NCBI RefSeq assembly: GCF_000471905.2 | Contig: NW_006494943.1 | Location: 1,406,885 to 1,470,884 of the forward strand | DNA length: 64,000 nucleotides | Direction of reading: 5' to 3' | From: Amborella trichopoda | Taxonomy: Eukaryota > Streptophyta > Magnoliopsida > Amborellales > Amborellaceae | Shown: positions 12,404 through 25,700 of the stretch, piece after piece | Layout of the letters: each line of letters opens with the position of its first letter | Numbering within the stretch: the first letter of the stretch is position 1 | Made by a program: the position numbers and the translations under genes | The notes under the pieces: model-generated | Databases searched by the model: none | Told to the model about the DNA's origin: nothing | The model's input: only the letters and a program-made list of their open reading frames with translations

Positions 12404-13060
12404 AGAGAGAAACTATCTCACATTTTAAGTTTTAGAGAGAAAGTATCTTAAAATTTTAAAAAGAGAAATTTTATATAATTTTAAAGAGAGAAACACCTAT
12501 AACGTTTTAGAGAGATAAACTATCTCAAAATTTTTATATAGAGAAACTATTTCAAATTAAGTTTTAGAGAGAGAAAATATCTTAAATTTTTAGAGAGATT
12601 AACTATATCGAATTTTAGAGAAAAAAGTACCTAAAAATGTTTGAAAGAGAAACTATGTCAAAATTTATAGAGAGGGAAACTACCTCAATTTTTAAGAGTT
12701 CTAGATAGGAAGTAGATGAAAATTCTTAAAGAGAGAAACTATCTTAAATTTTAAGTTTTAGTGAGAGAAACTATCTCAAAGTTTATAGAGAGAACCTATC
12801 TCAAATTTTAATTTTTATAAAGATAAAGTACCTGAAAATTCTAGAGGGAGAAACTATCTTAAATTTTAAGTTTTATAGTGAGAAACAATCTCAAAAAATT
12901 TGTAGAGAGAGAAATTATATTTTTAGAGAGAGAAACTGTATCAAATTTTAAGTTTGAAAGAGCAGAAGTACTTAAATGTTTTAGAGAGGGAAACCATCTT
13001 AAAATTTTTAGAAAGAGAAACTATACCGAATTTTAAGTTTTAGAGAAAACAAATACCTGA
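12404..13060. repeat. Degenerate minisatellite, GAGAGAAACTATCTCAAATT type
   Basis: More than a dozen diverged units of roughly 30-60 bases with the pattern TTTTAGAGAGAGAAACTATC, TCAAATTTTAAG. Each GAGA-rich part is followed by an AT-rich part, and some units lose one half. No coding capacity. 12,200-12,403 and 13,061-13,440 hold nothing else recognisable. Confidence 0.8.
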
Positions 13061-13559
13061 CAATTTTTTTAAAAAAATCAAATAACGTACAAGAATGGAC
13101 TTCTTATTCAATTGGTTGGAACTAAACATGATCGCGTCAAGGCACCTTGGTATTAAGTAATGAACCGTTTGACACTATCACAATCCCTAAAATTGATTTC
13201 TTAGGAACATGTTGTTGGATGGTAGCTGATTTTCGTTATGTGCCTTGCCTAAAATATGTAAAATTCATATATGCAGGTCCCCTATGTCATGCATGATATA
13301 CTTTCTCAACATCTTTGAAGTCAAACGACGAGTGCCATTGGTGAATTTATGAATTAATATAGGCAAAATATGGTATCATTCCCTATTTTTAACTTCTACA
13401 TCTCATCATATTAAAGAATTAAAAATATTATCTTTAAGCAAAATGATTTCATGTTTTCTATCTTCCAACCTCATAAATCCTTTTTACCATGTATTATTGA
13501 CCTCAACAACTTCTGAAATGACTCTATCTCTTTCTATATCTAAAACTCTATCTCTCTTT

Positions 13560-13730
13560 CACGTCATCGTCTCTCTCTCTCAAAACTCTATTTCTCTCAA
13601 AAACTCAAACTCCATCTCTCTTTCTCACATTATCGTCTCTCTCTCTCTCAAAACTCCATCTCTCTCTCTAAAACTCAAACTCCATCATTTTCAAAAACCT
13701 AAACTCCATCTCTCTCTCATATAAAAGAAG
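13560..13730. repeat. CT-rich tandem repeat
   Basis: Two to three units of about 65 bases built from CTCTCTCTCAAAACTC, AACTCAAACTCCATCTCTC and a variable A-rich part. The 93-aa Ser/Leu-rich frame here is a by-product of the repeat. Confidence 0.65.
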
Positions 13731-13928
13731 TATACTTGCGTTCGAGTTCAAGCTAAACCCCTTGGCTGGTAAACTCATCAAGAAGGGAAGGGAGAGAGAT
13801 TGAATTTGAGAGAGAGAGATGTAATTTGAATATAGTGTCATTTTAGTATTTGTTTTGATAAAAAAATTATGGTTAAAAAGGTCCAGGGGATTATAAGATA
13901 GAAAAGATGGAGACATTTTGCTTACAAG

Positions 13929-14009
13929 TAATATTTTCAATTCTTGGGTCTCATCATATATGGAAGTTAAATATTTTCAATTCTTAGGTCTCATCATATA
14001 TGGAAGTTA
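13929..14009. repeat. ~40-bp tandem duplication
   Basis: ATATTTTCAATTCTTGGGTC then TCATCATATATGGAAGTTA is repeated once with one substitution (CTTGG versus CTTAG). Confidence 0.8.
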
Positions 14010-14059
14010 AAAACATATGATAAAGAGATATTTTCCTTTTAATATAAGATGCATATATT

Positions 14060-14277
14060 TAAAAAAGTAGAATCAAATATGCACTTCAAAAATCCATTGG
14101 AAAAAGTTGTTTTAATATTGAAAAACCCTTGATTATCTCGACATCAAGATGTATTTATGAAAAAAAAAAAATTTAAAAAAATATTTTAAGTCTTAAAAAA
14201 TAGTGCATCTTGCAACCCATTTTATAGACCATCTATTTTCAAGATTTTTATATATTTATAGATCAATTTGATTTTTC
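14060..14277 (+). mobile_element. MITE family M1, copy 5 (partial)
   Basis: Only the left half is present: ATGCACTTCAAAAATCCATT, ATTATCTCGACATCAAGATG and GTGCATCTTGCAACCCATTT. It stops near a GATCAATTTGATTTT run, and the right terminus is missing. 14,280-15,030 shows CT-rich and AT-rich sequence without a gene. Confidence 0.65.
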
Positions 14278-15034
14278 GAGAAAATATATCCGTACTATCA
14301 ATTTTTAGGTTTCATATCTCATTATACCCAAAGTTTCAAAATATGTCTTGGGCCATAAAAATCCTATGTTTTATATCTTCTTACTCCGTAATTAACTTTA
14401 CCTAATTTAATACTATTATTTTTAACCCAAACAAATATTAGAAAAATGACTCTTTTTAAACCCATCCACTCTCTCTCCTTCGTGACTTCCCAAACCCCCT
14501 TTCTCTCTTCTTTCCCCGTGACTCTTACGCTCTCGCTCCCCTTGTGTTTTTCCAAACCTCTTTCTCTATTGTGTTCCCCTAAAACTCACAAATAATTTCA
14601 ATTTCATTTTTTTTGCTTTTTCCATTAATTCATAGAATTTAAATATTTTTATCAAAAGAACAAACCAAATTCACAGCCTGTCAAGAAAACAGATGGCAAC
14701 TCTCTCTCTTTTTCTGTGCTTGTGAATAGGCTCTCTTGTTTCCCATATCATTTCCAGCATTATATGAAAGATTCAAATTTTATGTTGTTACTCCTATTAA
14801 ATGGCTAATTCTCCATTTTGCCAAACGTGAAGTTCCTATAAAAAGTTAAACTCTTTATAAATCAATTTAATGGTATCTCTTCATTCCCACACCATCCACA
14901 GTTCAACCCAAACTTCTACCATGCCCAAAACCTTTTCATATACAACATAAAAGAAAGAGGGGGCGAGAGAGATCATGTTCTCAACGCTGCTATGACCATA
15001 TTCTCAACACTGCCATGCAGAACCATTAGAACCC

Positions 15035-15253
15035 TTACCAGATAAATCTTGCTCCCATCCTCAACAATTTCTTCGCCAACATGAACACCTTCTTGAGCTT
15101 GCAGAAACAGGCAATGGCCTCCTCTGGTAATGGCCTCTCCATTTCCCTAACCTCCTCCAACCGGGGAGCCAAAAGCTTCATCGTCCCCGCCAAACTCTGC
15201 ACTCTATGTCTCTCATCACTTATTGATCTATTGGTTACCAGGCCCGAATCCAC
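15035..15253 (-). pseudogene. Fragment resembling a plant U-box E3 ligase N-terminal domain
   Basis: The minus frame reads SISDERHRVQSLAGTMKLLA, then LEEVREMERPLPEEAIACFC, then LKKVFMLAKKLL. This pattern of two amphipathic helices with KLLAP-LEE-R and CF-LK-V---AK-LL resembles the N-terminal (UND) region of plant U-box proteins such as the PUB13/14/17 group. The U-box itself (Cys/Pro-rich) and the ARM repeats are not found near it. The frame ends at a stop soon after, and neighbouring sequence is CT/GA repeat. I take it as a copied fragment. The opposite strand is open for 77 codons but has no family features. Confidence 0.35.
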
Positions 15254-15406
15254 TATTAAAGGACATGCTGGGTCTTTGGCTCCCCCTCGGCTTTTTTCAT
15301 CTCTATTTTTCTAGAATTAGAGCCTCTTAAAAAATGGGCTTTTTGGAATCAAACCAAGTTAACGGTGGGGGCCATTTTTTAGAGAGAGAAATGCCCAACC
15401 CAATTG

Positions 15407-15490
15407 GGGAGAGAGAGAGTGAGGGGTTGGAGAAAGACGGGAGAGAGAGAGTGAGGGGTTGGATAAAGACGGGAGAGAGAGAGCGTGAGA
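15407..15490. repeat. 34-bp GA-rich tandem repeat
   Basis: GAGAGAGAGTGAGGGGTTGG followed by A(G/T)AAAGACGG repeats about two and a half times. Confidence 0.75.
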
Positions 15491-15874
15491 GAAAGGGTTT
15501 AGGAAAACTTATTTTTATCATATTTATTTAGGCTAAAAAATAGGATTAAAGTGAAACGATTTAGTCGTTAGAAGACATAAAACCTAGGATTTTTATATTT
15601 CAATATATATTTTAAAACCTTTGGTCTATTGAGATATGAAATATAAAAATAAAAGATACGGAGATATTTTCCTTTAATTTTAACTATTTTTAGAGTTTAA
15701 TTATATACAAAGATATTTTCTTTTAATTTTAACTAATTTTGCTCCGACTCCACTTCCACTATTGCTTTGTAAATGTGAGACTCCTCAGCGTCTAACGTGC
15801 CACCTAGAGCTCTCATCTGTGTAGGTGCATGTGCATATGTGTGTGCGTGTGCGTGTGCGTGTGAAAGAGAGTAA

Positions 15875-17742
<1,868 letters not shown>

Positions 17743-18090
17743 AAATATGAATTGAGATTGGGGCCCTGAGGTTCTCTTTCTAATATGAGGTGGAAGCATC
17801 TCAAGGTTTTGATGGAATGTGGGTGAAGATTTGAAGGGTTTTTGTATTCAAAATGTGGAATTTTTTCATGGAATTGTTCATAGATGACCTATTAATTGGT
17901 TCAATCCGTTCATGATAAAATTTTAAGATGTACTTTTTAAGATGATGAATAAATGATATGGACATTGTCAAGTCTTAATCGGTCTTCCCTCTCACCAATT
18001 GTGCTCTAATGATTGTCAGACTTACTTGGTGATAGTCAAATTACTGTTACTATACTGTCTTAGTGGAAAAGGTAAATGATCCTTAGTTTC
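17743..18090. other. 3' flank of the peroxidase pseudogene
   Basis: No further exon. AT-rich sequence up to the next MITE; nothing recognised. Confidence 0.4.
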
Positions 18091-18094
18091 TTAG

Positions 18095-18440
18095 AAGGAA
18101 AAAGTTTATATAAGGATGCTACCTTATAATTTAGAGCTACGGATGCCCTTTAAAAATCCATAAGGTAGTTTTAATGTTGAAAAACTTTTTGATTGATCAT
18201 CGAGATGTATGACTATGAAAAATAAAAAGATTTTAAGTTTACATTTTACAACATATTATCTACACTATCCATTTTCAAGATTTTCATATGTTTATAGATC
18301 TACTTTGTAATTTAAAATTTTATAATTAGATATAAAAAAAGATTTTGAGATAATCCTAAGACATTTTACATCAAAATTATATACCATGATAAAATTTGAA
18401 GGTGCACCTTTCCTCTACACCAACGGATGCATCTGTATGC
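18095..18440 (+). mobile_element. MITE family M1, copy 6 (second subfamily)
   Basis: Has AAAGTTTATATAAGG at the left, the core TGATTGATCATCGAGATG and the right end AATTTGAAGGTGCACCTTTC. Closest to the copies at 9,275 and 44,660. Confidence 0.75.
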
Positions 18441-18494
18441 CAACTGCACCGTTCTTAGAATGATTGGAAGTATTATAATTTTGAGGTAAAATAA

Positions 18495-18862
18495 AGGGTG
18501 TGATTTGTATATGGATGAGACCCTAAACAATCAAAGTAAGGTGCAGCTTCAAATAGAGTCGAAAGATATTTTAGTACTGAAAATTTTTGGGATAGCTCAA
18601 TATTTATAATACTTAAAGCTTTACTATTGATCGAGCAGATCTATGAACACTTAAATTTTTTAAAATTGATGGTCCAAAAAATACATTACAAGATGCAGTA
18701 TTTTCAAGACTTGATATCCAGTTTTTCTCATGTCCATACATCTTGAGGTCGAGATGATCGATTTGAGGATTTTTAGGCATCGAAACAACCTCTTCTAGTG
18801 AATCATTGAGGCACGTCTTAATATTCTTTAAGGCCTCACCCTTATATAAACTTTCTTTAAAT
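18495..18862 (-). mobile_element. MITE family M1, copy 7
   Basis: Left end TGATTTGTATATGGATGAGA then CCCTAAACAATCAAAGTAAG; right end CTTTAAGGCCTCACCCTTAT. The core is reversed (CTTGAGGTCGAGATGATCGA). It lies about 55 bp from copy 6. Confidence 0.75.
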
Positions 18863-18949
18863 AAAAACGGTGTGATTTGTATAAGACTAAAGCCCTGGAG
18901 GTCACGAGAGCTACTAGATATTTTTTAACCAAACATATGTGGTCCCTAT

Positions 18950-21060
18950 TGTGATAAGACCATGCAACAAAGTAAAGCGTGAGTTTTCAAGCCATCAATA
19001 AGTATATTTAATATCACTTGAATAAGAGGCAACCTATTGCTTTAAAAGATTTAAGTTGGAGATTGATACCTAGTCAAGGAAGAGATTTATAGTCCTCAAA
19101 ACTGACATGAAGTGCAAGCATAGACTATGAAATGTCTAAGACAGTACTCTAAGGATCATGGTGTTATATGTCTATGGAGTATAAAATCATGGACAATTCT
19201 CTCATAGGCTTGCGATGTTGAATATAAAAGAAATTGTACCCCATTGGACATGGTGTTATCCATGATAGCATAAGACGGTCTTTGTGTGAGCTCCTGGGAT
19301 ATGCTCGGGTTATTACTCTATGCATCTTGAATAAGGTACCTTCAAAATATGTCTGAAAGCCCCTTAAGAAGTTACCGTCCAATTAGAAACCCCATATATG
19401 TTCCTTTCTGTCATTGTACGTCAATTGTTCTCATTATTTCATCTTCTAATGAACAAAATTAGAAAGTCGAAAGTATAAAAACTCTTTAGATGTTTTGAAA
19501 ATTTTAATGGGATTATCCTTAGTTATGAGTGTAAAGAGGGTCCTGAGAGAAAGTTGAGTTTCATGATTTGGAGTTGAGTAGAAGTTCTTAAGCATGAGGT
19601 GGTATTGGATGACTCCAGATCTATGTGATATGCTTGGATCTCAAATAAAAAATGGTGAAGAGAGTCCTCCACGAGAGGACGATAGTAGGAGCATTCAAGA
19701 TTCCTCCACGAGATTACTCATAATGGTTATGGGGGACATTATGAGTAAGCCACTATTGTTTTTTGAGCAGCATAGGAATGCATGTATCAGAAACGTCAAA
19801 AGATGCTTTGGAATTGAGGGAGAAAGTCTGACCTGCATTTCATTGATGAGGATGAACCAGATTTGTATCAGGAAGCCCTGAGATCACTTATTGCTGGCAA
19901 TTGGATTGCTTCACTAGAGTAAGAGATTAGTTTTTATAGAGAATATTGACTATGGAAACTTGTAAATTTCTCTTAAACGGCCATTAGGAATAAGTGGGTC
20001 CTGAAAATTAAGAGGACTGATTAAACTATAAATAAGCGCAAAGAACCAAAGAGTGGAGGAAGGGTTCACTGAATTGAGCATCTAGACAATGCTGAAACGT
20101 GCTCCCTAGTGGTGAGAATGATGTTAATTCGCCTCACATTTGCCATTATAGTGAATTAGGCAACAGAACTTGACCACGCAGCTGTTCAGTTGATCTTTCT
20201 TGAATGGACCTATCATCAATAACAGTGGGAGTTTCATGATCTTATCATTATGAATTAACAGGATCCAAATGGAAAGAAATGATAAGGAGATGGTCAATGC
20301 CACTGGGTAGTGATTGTCCTCCAATTTTCATGTGGGACATGGGCAAGGTGCATCATGCCCTTGATATTAAGATCATGCAAAATCGATGTGCCGTAGGACT
20401 TGTAAAGTAGCTAGCAGAGCACTATAGGTTTGGAATATTGATAGGTCTTAAGCAAAATACTTTGATATATCCATAGAACTATTAACTACTTGTGGATCTT
20501 TTTGGAAAGCTATCTCCAATTGTGAAGATAGAGTAAGTCTAATTGGATGGGTGATCTAGATTATAGATTGTCGACATCGCAAAATGACTTCACTTCGGGA
20601 GTGCAATTTCTCGGTGCAACAAGAAAAAGAAATGGTCGCATGTCCAATTTAGAATTGGAGTATATGGATTGATGTGCAGCATTGCAGAAGGGCTTATGAC
20701 TCATGAGGAACCTGCATAGCTTATGTATCATATTGAGTATTAGAGAGCCTTCGATTGTGTTTTCAGAAAAAATGGCATAATTGACTTTCGCAAAAATGGC
20801 ATAATTGACTTTCGCAGAGGATCTCAAGTATGACATTAAGACATAGCACGTAAAGATTAGATATCACTATGTGCGAGGTGTCATTAAGAGGAAGAGACAA
20901 TCATGTCATAAATTCCCACTTGCAGAGTGGTAGCAGACCCAATGAGTGATCCTATAGCTTGATAGAGGTATCTGGCATGCATAAAGGAATTGGGACCTGG
21001 GAGTCCCTAGTTGCTTTTTTGTGCCATGGACGTTGACTGAACCTTTCTATAAATGGATGA
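18950..21060 (+). mobile_element. Heavily decayed Ty1/copia pol region
   Basis: Scattered pieces in copia order, with many stops and shifts. Integrase end: LCELLGYARVITLCILNKVP then SKYV. A linker and reverse-transcriptase start: IDEDEPDLYQEALRS, NWIASLE, NKWVLKIKR. RT motif: VVRMMLIRLTFAI. Near 20,840: YHYVRGVIKRKRQS, similar to the end of the copia RNase H region. No piece is longer than about 30 residues, so this is an old copy. The outer limits are approximate. Confidence 0.6.
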
Positions 21061-22238
21061 TAATTAATTAATTTACGATATTATAATTTTTTTAATGCGC
21101 CTATACATGGCTTGGATGCACCTTCACACTTTAGGACGTATGGTCATTGTAAGATGAAGCATTGCCAGGCTTGGTCCCCCACTCGCATAGTATTGACCGT
21201 CCTCAAAGTCGGGATAGTGGATGATGATGAGACACATCAGGGGGTATGTGAGTAGCGCCTTGATGAGATATCGTGATGGAAATCGATGTGATTTATATGA
21301 CATCCCACTAGATTATGTAGCGTATATTATAGTCAAGTGTGAACATCGGGGTGTTCAGGTAGTTTTTTAGATTCGACCCTGAGCACACTGGATGTAACAA
21401 GACGCATTACTGCAATTGAACTAAGACCTACATGGTGTTCAACGTGAATCCTACTATTTTAATCTATTTATACCATGGCATGTAATAATAAGACCATTAT
21501 TACTCTATATAGAGGGGTACGAGGATTAGAAGAGATACTAAATCAGGTGCAGATAAATGTCTAGGGCACGCTAGAGCTCATTTGGATATGAGAGAAAAGG
21601 TGTTTCATATTAGTTTGATAGAAACTCAATGTGTTTCTTTCTGCATAGATGTATTGCTCTTTGTGGTCTCACGATGCAGCGTGTGAGAGTTCTTGTATCT
21701 AATGTATCACCGCTTGAGGTTAGGGAAATACATCTTTATGTGCACCTATTACAGGGGGTGGAAGGAGGTATTGAACTTGGGTGAGCAGACCTCCATGGGA
21801 TTAGATTATTTTTGAAAGTTGAGGAAAGATAATATTTTATATAGAGATGGTTGGTTGAAATCTTATCCAAATGACTTAAAATAGATAAATGCCATTAATT
21901 GGATAACCACATGTGGAGAGAATCAGAAGAGAGGAAACCTCATTAAAATAGAGGATGTAAAGAAAGTCCAGTACCGTTGAGGCCTCTCTTCCAGACCTTA
22001 ACTCTCTCTAAAAGTGGGAACAAACCCGCATCCCTCTTCCTTTTCCAAAAATCCCTAGAATATACCCCTCCTGACATGTGAGAGCTCTCAAGCATCTATC
22101 AAGGCTCGGGATTTCTGCTGTGCACCATCTTTCTAGTTCTAATAATGAAGTGGGAGACCTACAATGACCACATAAAACTCTTGCGACATGACAAGGGAAT
22201 AATAGAAACTAAAAAAAGAGAAATTATATTCAGAGAAG
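21061..22238. other. Possible 3' LTR or flank of the decayed copia element
   Basis: No coding frame. The text CTCTATATAGAGGGGTACGA near 21,511 and the run towards CCTTTTCCAAAAATCCCTAG would fit an LTR leader, but I found no second copy to confirm it, so the assignment is weak. Confidence 0.3.
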
Positions 22239-22505
22239 TTGGTAACCTCCATCCGATTCCTGTATTGTTTAACTTCTTTATTGATTCCGCTGCATTCCAA
22301 CATTGTGTGGTGTGAAATCTTGTTAAAGCTTGTGATGGATTGCCAATTGAGCATTCAGTATTCGAAGATATCTGTGAATCTTTCTAATCAAACAATGGGC
22401 GGACCTGGTATTGTTGAGGACATATTTGATTTTGCTCTTAGTTTTCCTTATAATACAAAATTACATACTCTGGCAGCTTGGATGCAAGATCCAAATACAG
22501 GTTGA
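22239..22505 (+). other. Unrecognised 88-codon open frame
   Basis: The second half of this plus-strand frame (NQTMGGPGIVEDIFDFALSF, then KLHTLAAWMQDPNTG and TGA) has a protein-like composition, unlike the surrounding repeats. I do not recognise it. It could be the last exon or a pseudogene piece of a gene whose other exons were lost, or chance. It ends about 200 bases from the SCAR stop codon, on the opposite strand. Confidence 0.25.
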
Positions 22506-22708
22506 GGGGGGAAAAACGGTTAAATTTCTACCAAAACCTTAAATATACATTTATATGGACTGATAAGGGGACCTCACGGAATGTAGGCCTTTTTGATCTG
22601 TGGACATCTTTCACACTGTGCATCATCCCCTGGTGAAGATCTTTTTCACAGGAAAAAACACCTAAAATGAGAGACCTCAATGCTCCTTCGTTTGCAAATC
22701 ACTACCAT

Positions 22709-25700
22709 TCAAGTGTCGCTCCAATTATCTCCATCATCATCTTCATCACTCCCAGCAAATGCCTTTACCCCACAAATTTCATAAAAGTTTCATTAGACAG
22801 AGCCGAAAGAGTAGTCATTCAGTAATCAAGGAGCAAAAACATACACCGAGAGCATTGCATTTGAGGGACAGTAAATCACACCCAACGAAGCATTATATGT
22901 GAACAGTGAACGCTGGGGTATTTTATTCCTCACGTCAAAGCCATCAGTTTTTTACGATTTTTCAGCAGAGGAATAACATACCTAGCTGTATATGATTTAC
23001 TATCCCAAATATGCAATGCTCTTATTTCGTACAATGCCAGAAACAATTGAGGCATATGATATAATCCATCATAGTCCAACACATTATAGAAAACCATAGT
23101 CCATTGGAGTCATTACCACTCAACTTTACAATTGATGGTAAAGGAGACAGTGGGAACGACCAGAACAGGACATGATCCAATGGTGCGTCCCACTCTCCAT
23201 CGTAATCTGGCATTTTATTAGACAGCAATATCACTGGATTAATATAGGCCGCTGGACTATGGAAATTCATGGTTCATGGTTTATTAGATCATTCCCATCT
23301 CCCATCCAATGAAACGGATGATGAATAAGAAAGAGAAGGATCCACCAGCTCAGGACAAAATCCAATGAAATGGATGATGAATAAGAAAGAGCAGGATCCA
23401 CCAGCTCAGGACAAAATCCCAACTGTGAGCCCCTCATCATTTCATTGGATAGTGATGACCCCAGTGGACCTTGAATTCATACGCCACTGGATCATCATTA
23501 CAGAATTCATCAATTAAGTCAAACCCCAACCTGGCGAATTGCATTTGCTTTCTCTAAGATAGCTGCGACATTGATATTCGTTGTGGGAACCTGAATGTTA
23601 GGTCTCGTCGCCACAGTGGGTCTCAGATTGAAAGACTGGAAGTTAAACACATTTCCCATAATCAGTACATTAAATACACAGAAAACTAGAACAGGTTTAG
23701 CATTTCTCCACCTATAAAAACAGTAGATAATCTAGAAACTGCCCATGACATTTGGATTAATGGAAAGCATAATGTAATCCATACAACTACTAAGAATCAA
23801 CATCCACTAGGATTGTCATGATCAAATAAAATGGACAGAGACAGAGAGAGAGTCAAACCTCACAAACTAGGACATGACCTTAATGGTGGATCCCCCTCTT
23901 TATCACCATCTGTCATTTCATTGGATGGTGCTAACCCCATTGGACTACAAGAATACTCTTTCCCATGTGACTATAGTATAATATTATATACTTTTTTGTA
24001 TATACTTCTTTTTATGGGTAAATATAATACCGCCTACTTAGCTTAAAAACCATAGAAAACTTATTATATATTGAGAGGAGCGATTCAACTCCCACCTTGG
24101 TTCTTATTTGCTCCAAGAGAACATCCCTTTCATTCACCTTCTGCCTATTCCCAGATTCACATCGTTCCGTAACCTTTTTTAACTGCAACAATAAATGAAA
24201 GTTAAGCATTGGAACCTATTAATTCAGTCTTGTTTTCTTCTTTTTAATAATTTTAAGCACCAGAAAACTTTGACTCATAAATAAGAAAACACCCAAACAA
24301 ACAGATGAAGAATCGGAGAAAAAAAAAAAAGTACCTTGCTCCTGTCATGAGACGCTACAGCCTCAATCAGAGGATCCTTCTGTTGGCCACGTTTGAGTCG
24401 CTGCACTGAGAAACCGAGTGGAAGATAACCACCATTCATCTTACTTTCTGCTAATTCTGACTGAGATGCAGAGAGGTTTGGGATTGGTTCAATTTCTCCT
24501 TCAAGTGTTTGAGAATTCAACCAAGTTTTTGCTATATCTTGCTGCGATGCAGAAAGGTCCGGGATATGTTTGACTTCTCCCTTTAAATCCATAGATTTCG
24601 ACTCAGGCTTTGCTACATCAGCTGGAGATGCAAAATGTTCTGGGATAAGCTGAACTTCTCCCTCCAAATTTAGAGAATTCAACTGAGGCTTTGCCAAATC
24701 TAGTGAAGATGCAGAAGGGTTAGCAATGTGTTCAGCTTCCCACTCCATAGTTAGAGAGTTCAGCTGAGACTTTGCTATGCTCGGCGGAGATGCAGAAAGG
24801 TTAGGAATATGTTCATCTTCTCTCTCAGAAGTCAGAGAGTTGTACTGGGGATTTCCAGTTCTCCACTGAAGAGGAGGAAGAGGTGGGAGAGGTGGCATTT
24901 CTTCTACCCCAGCTCCTAGAACTTTAACATCTGGTAATACAAATTCCAAAAAATGCTGGTTTAGTCTGGGATTGACCCAATGTTGTGATGAAGTACCAAT
25001 CTCATTATATTCTTCTTGGGGTGTTTTCTGTGGTATGGTCACATCAAGGTTAGGTTGAGAAGAGAGAGAACCAACTTCATCCAATGAAGAACATGATGTG
25101 AATATCATTGATGAATATGCTACCGTAGCATTCTCAAAGTCCTTGGTTGCAGCTATCTGAGAACCATCACAGGGTAGATGCTCATATCCTGCTCTTTGAC
25201 TGAAATTATAACCTGAAGAAGCCTCAGAAGAAACCTTAGAGAACCTTTTCTCAGAGTTATCAAGAGCACCTGATTCTCCCGAGAGATGCAACCTTTCAAA
25301 CTTAAGATCTATATGCTCCTCATTAGGCAAGGGCAAAAAACTAGATTGTTGAACTGCTTCTGACCTGGTATCATTCGCTGGAAGAATTTCTGGCTGTGTG
25401 TGTTTAGGAGGAGATGGGGGGATATCCTTTTCACTTTTATGAGGGGCCTCAAAGACTGGTTCTTGATTTCTTTCAGTGGAATCAATAGAAAACTGCAAGA
25501 AATTTATGGGAGTCAAAGACATAGTAATTTGTTCCCTTGGTTGTGATTCTTGGGATGGTTTCTCCGGCTGCAAGGAATCAGATTCATGAGGCTCCAATTT
25601 TTCAAATTTCTCAACATCAATGGATTCTGAGGCACGTACTTCTGGAACATCTGAGGATACGAAACCTTTGGCCCCAAAATCCTTCTCCATCAAGTTCTCA

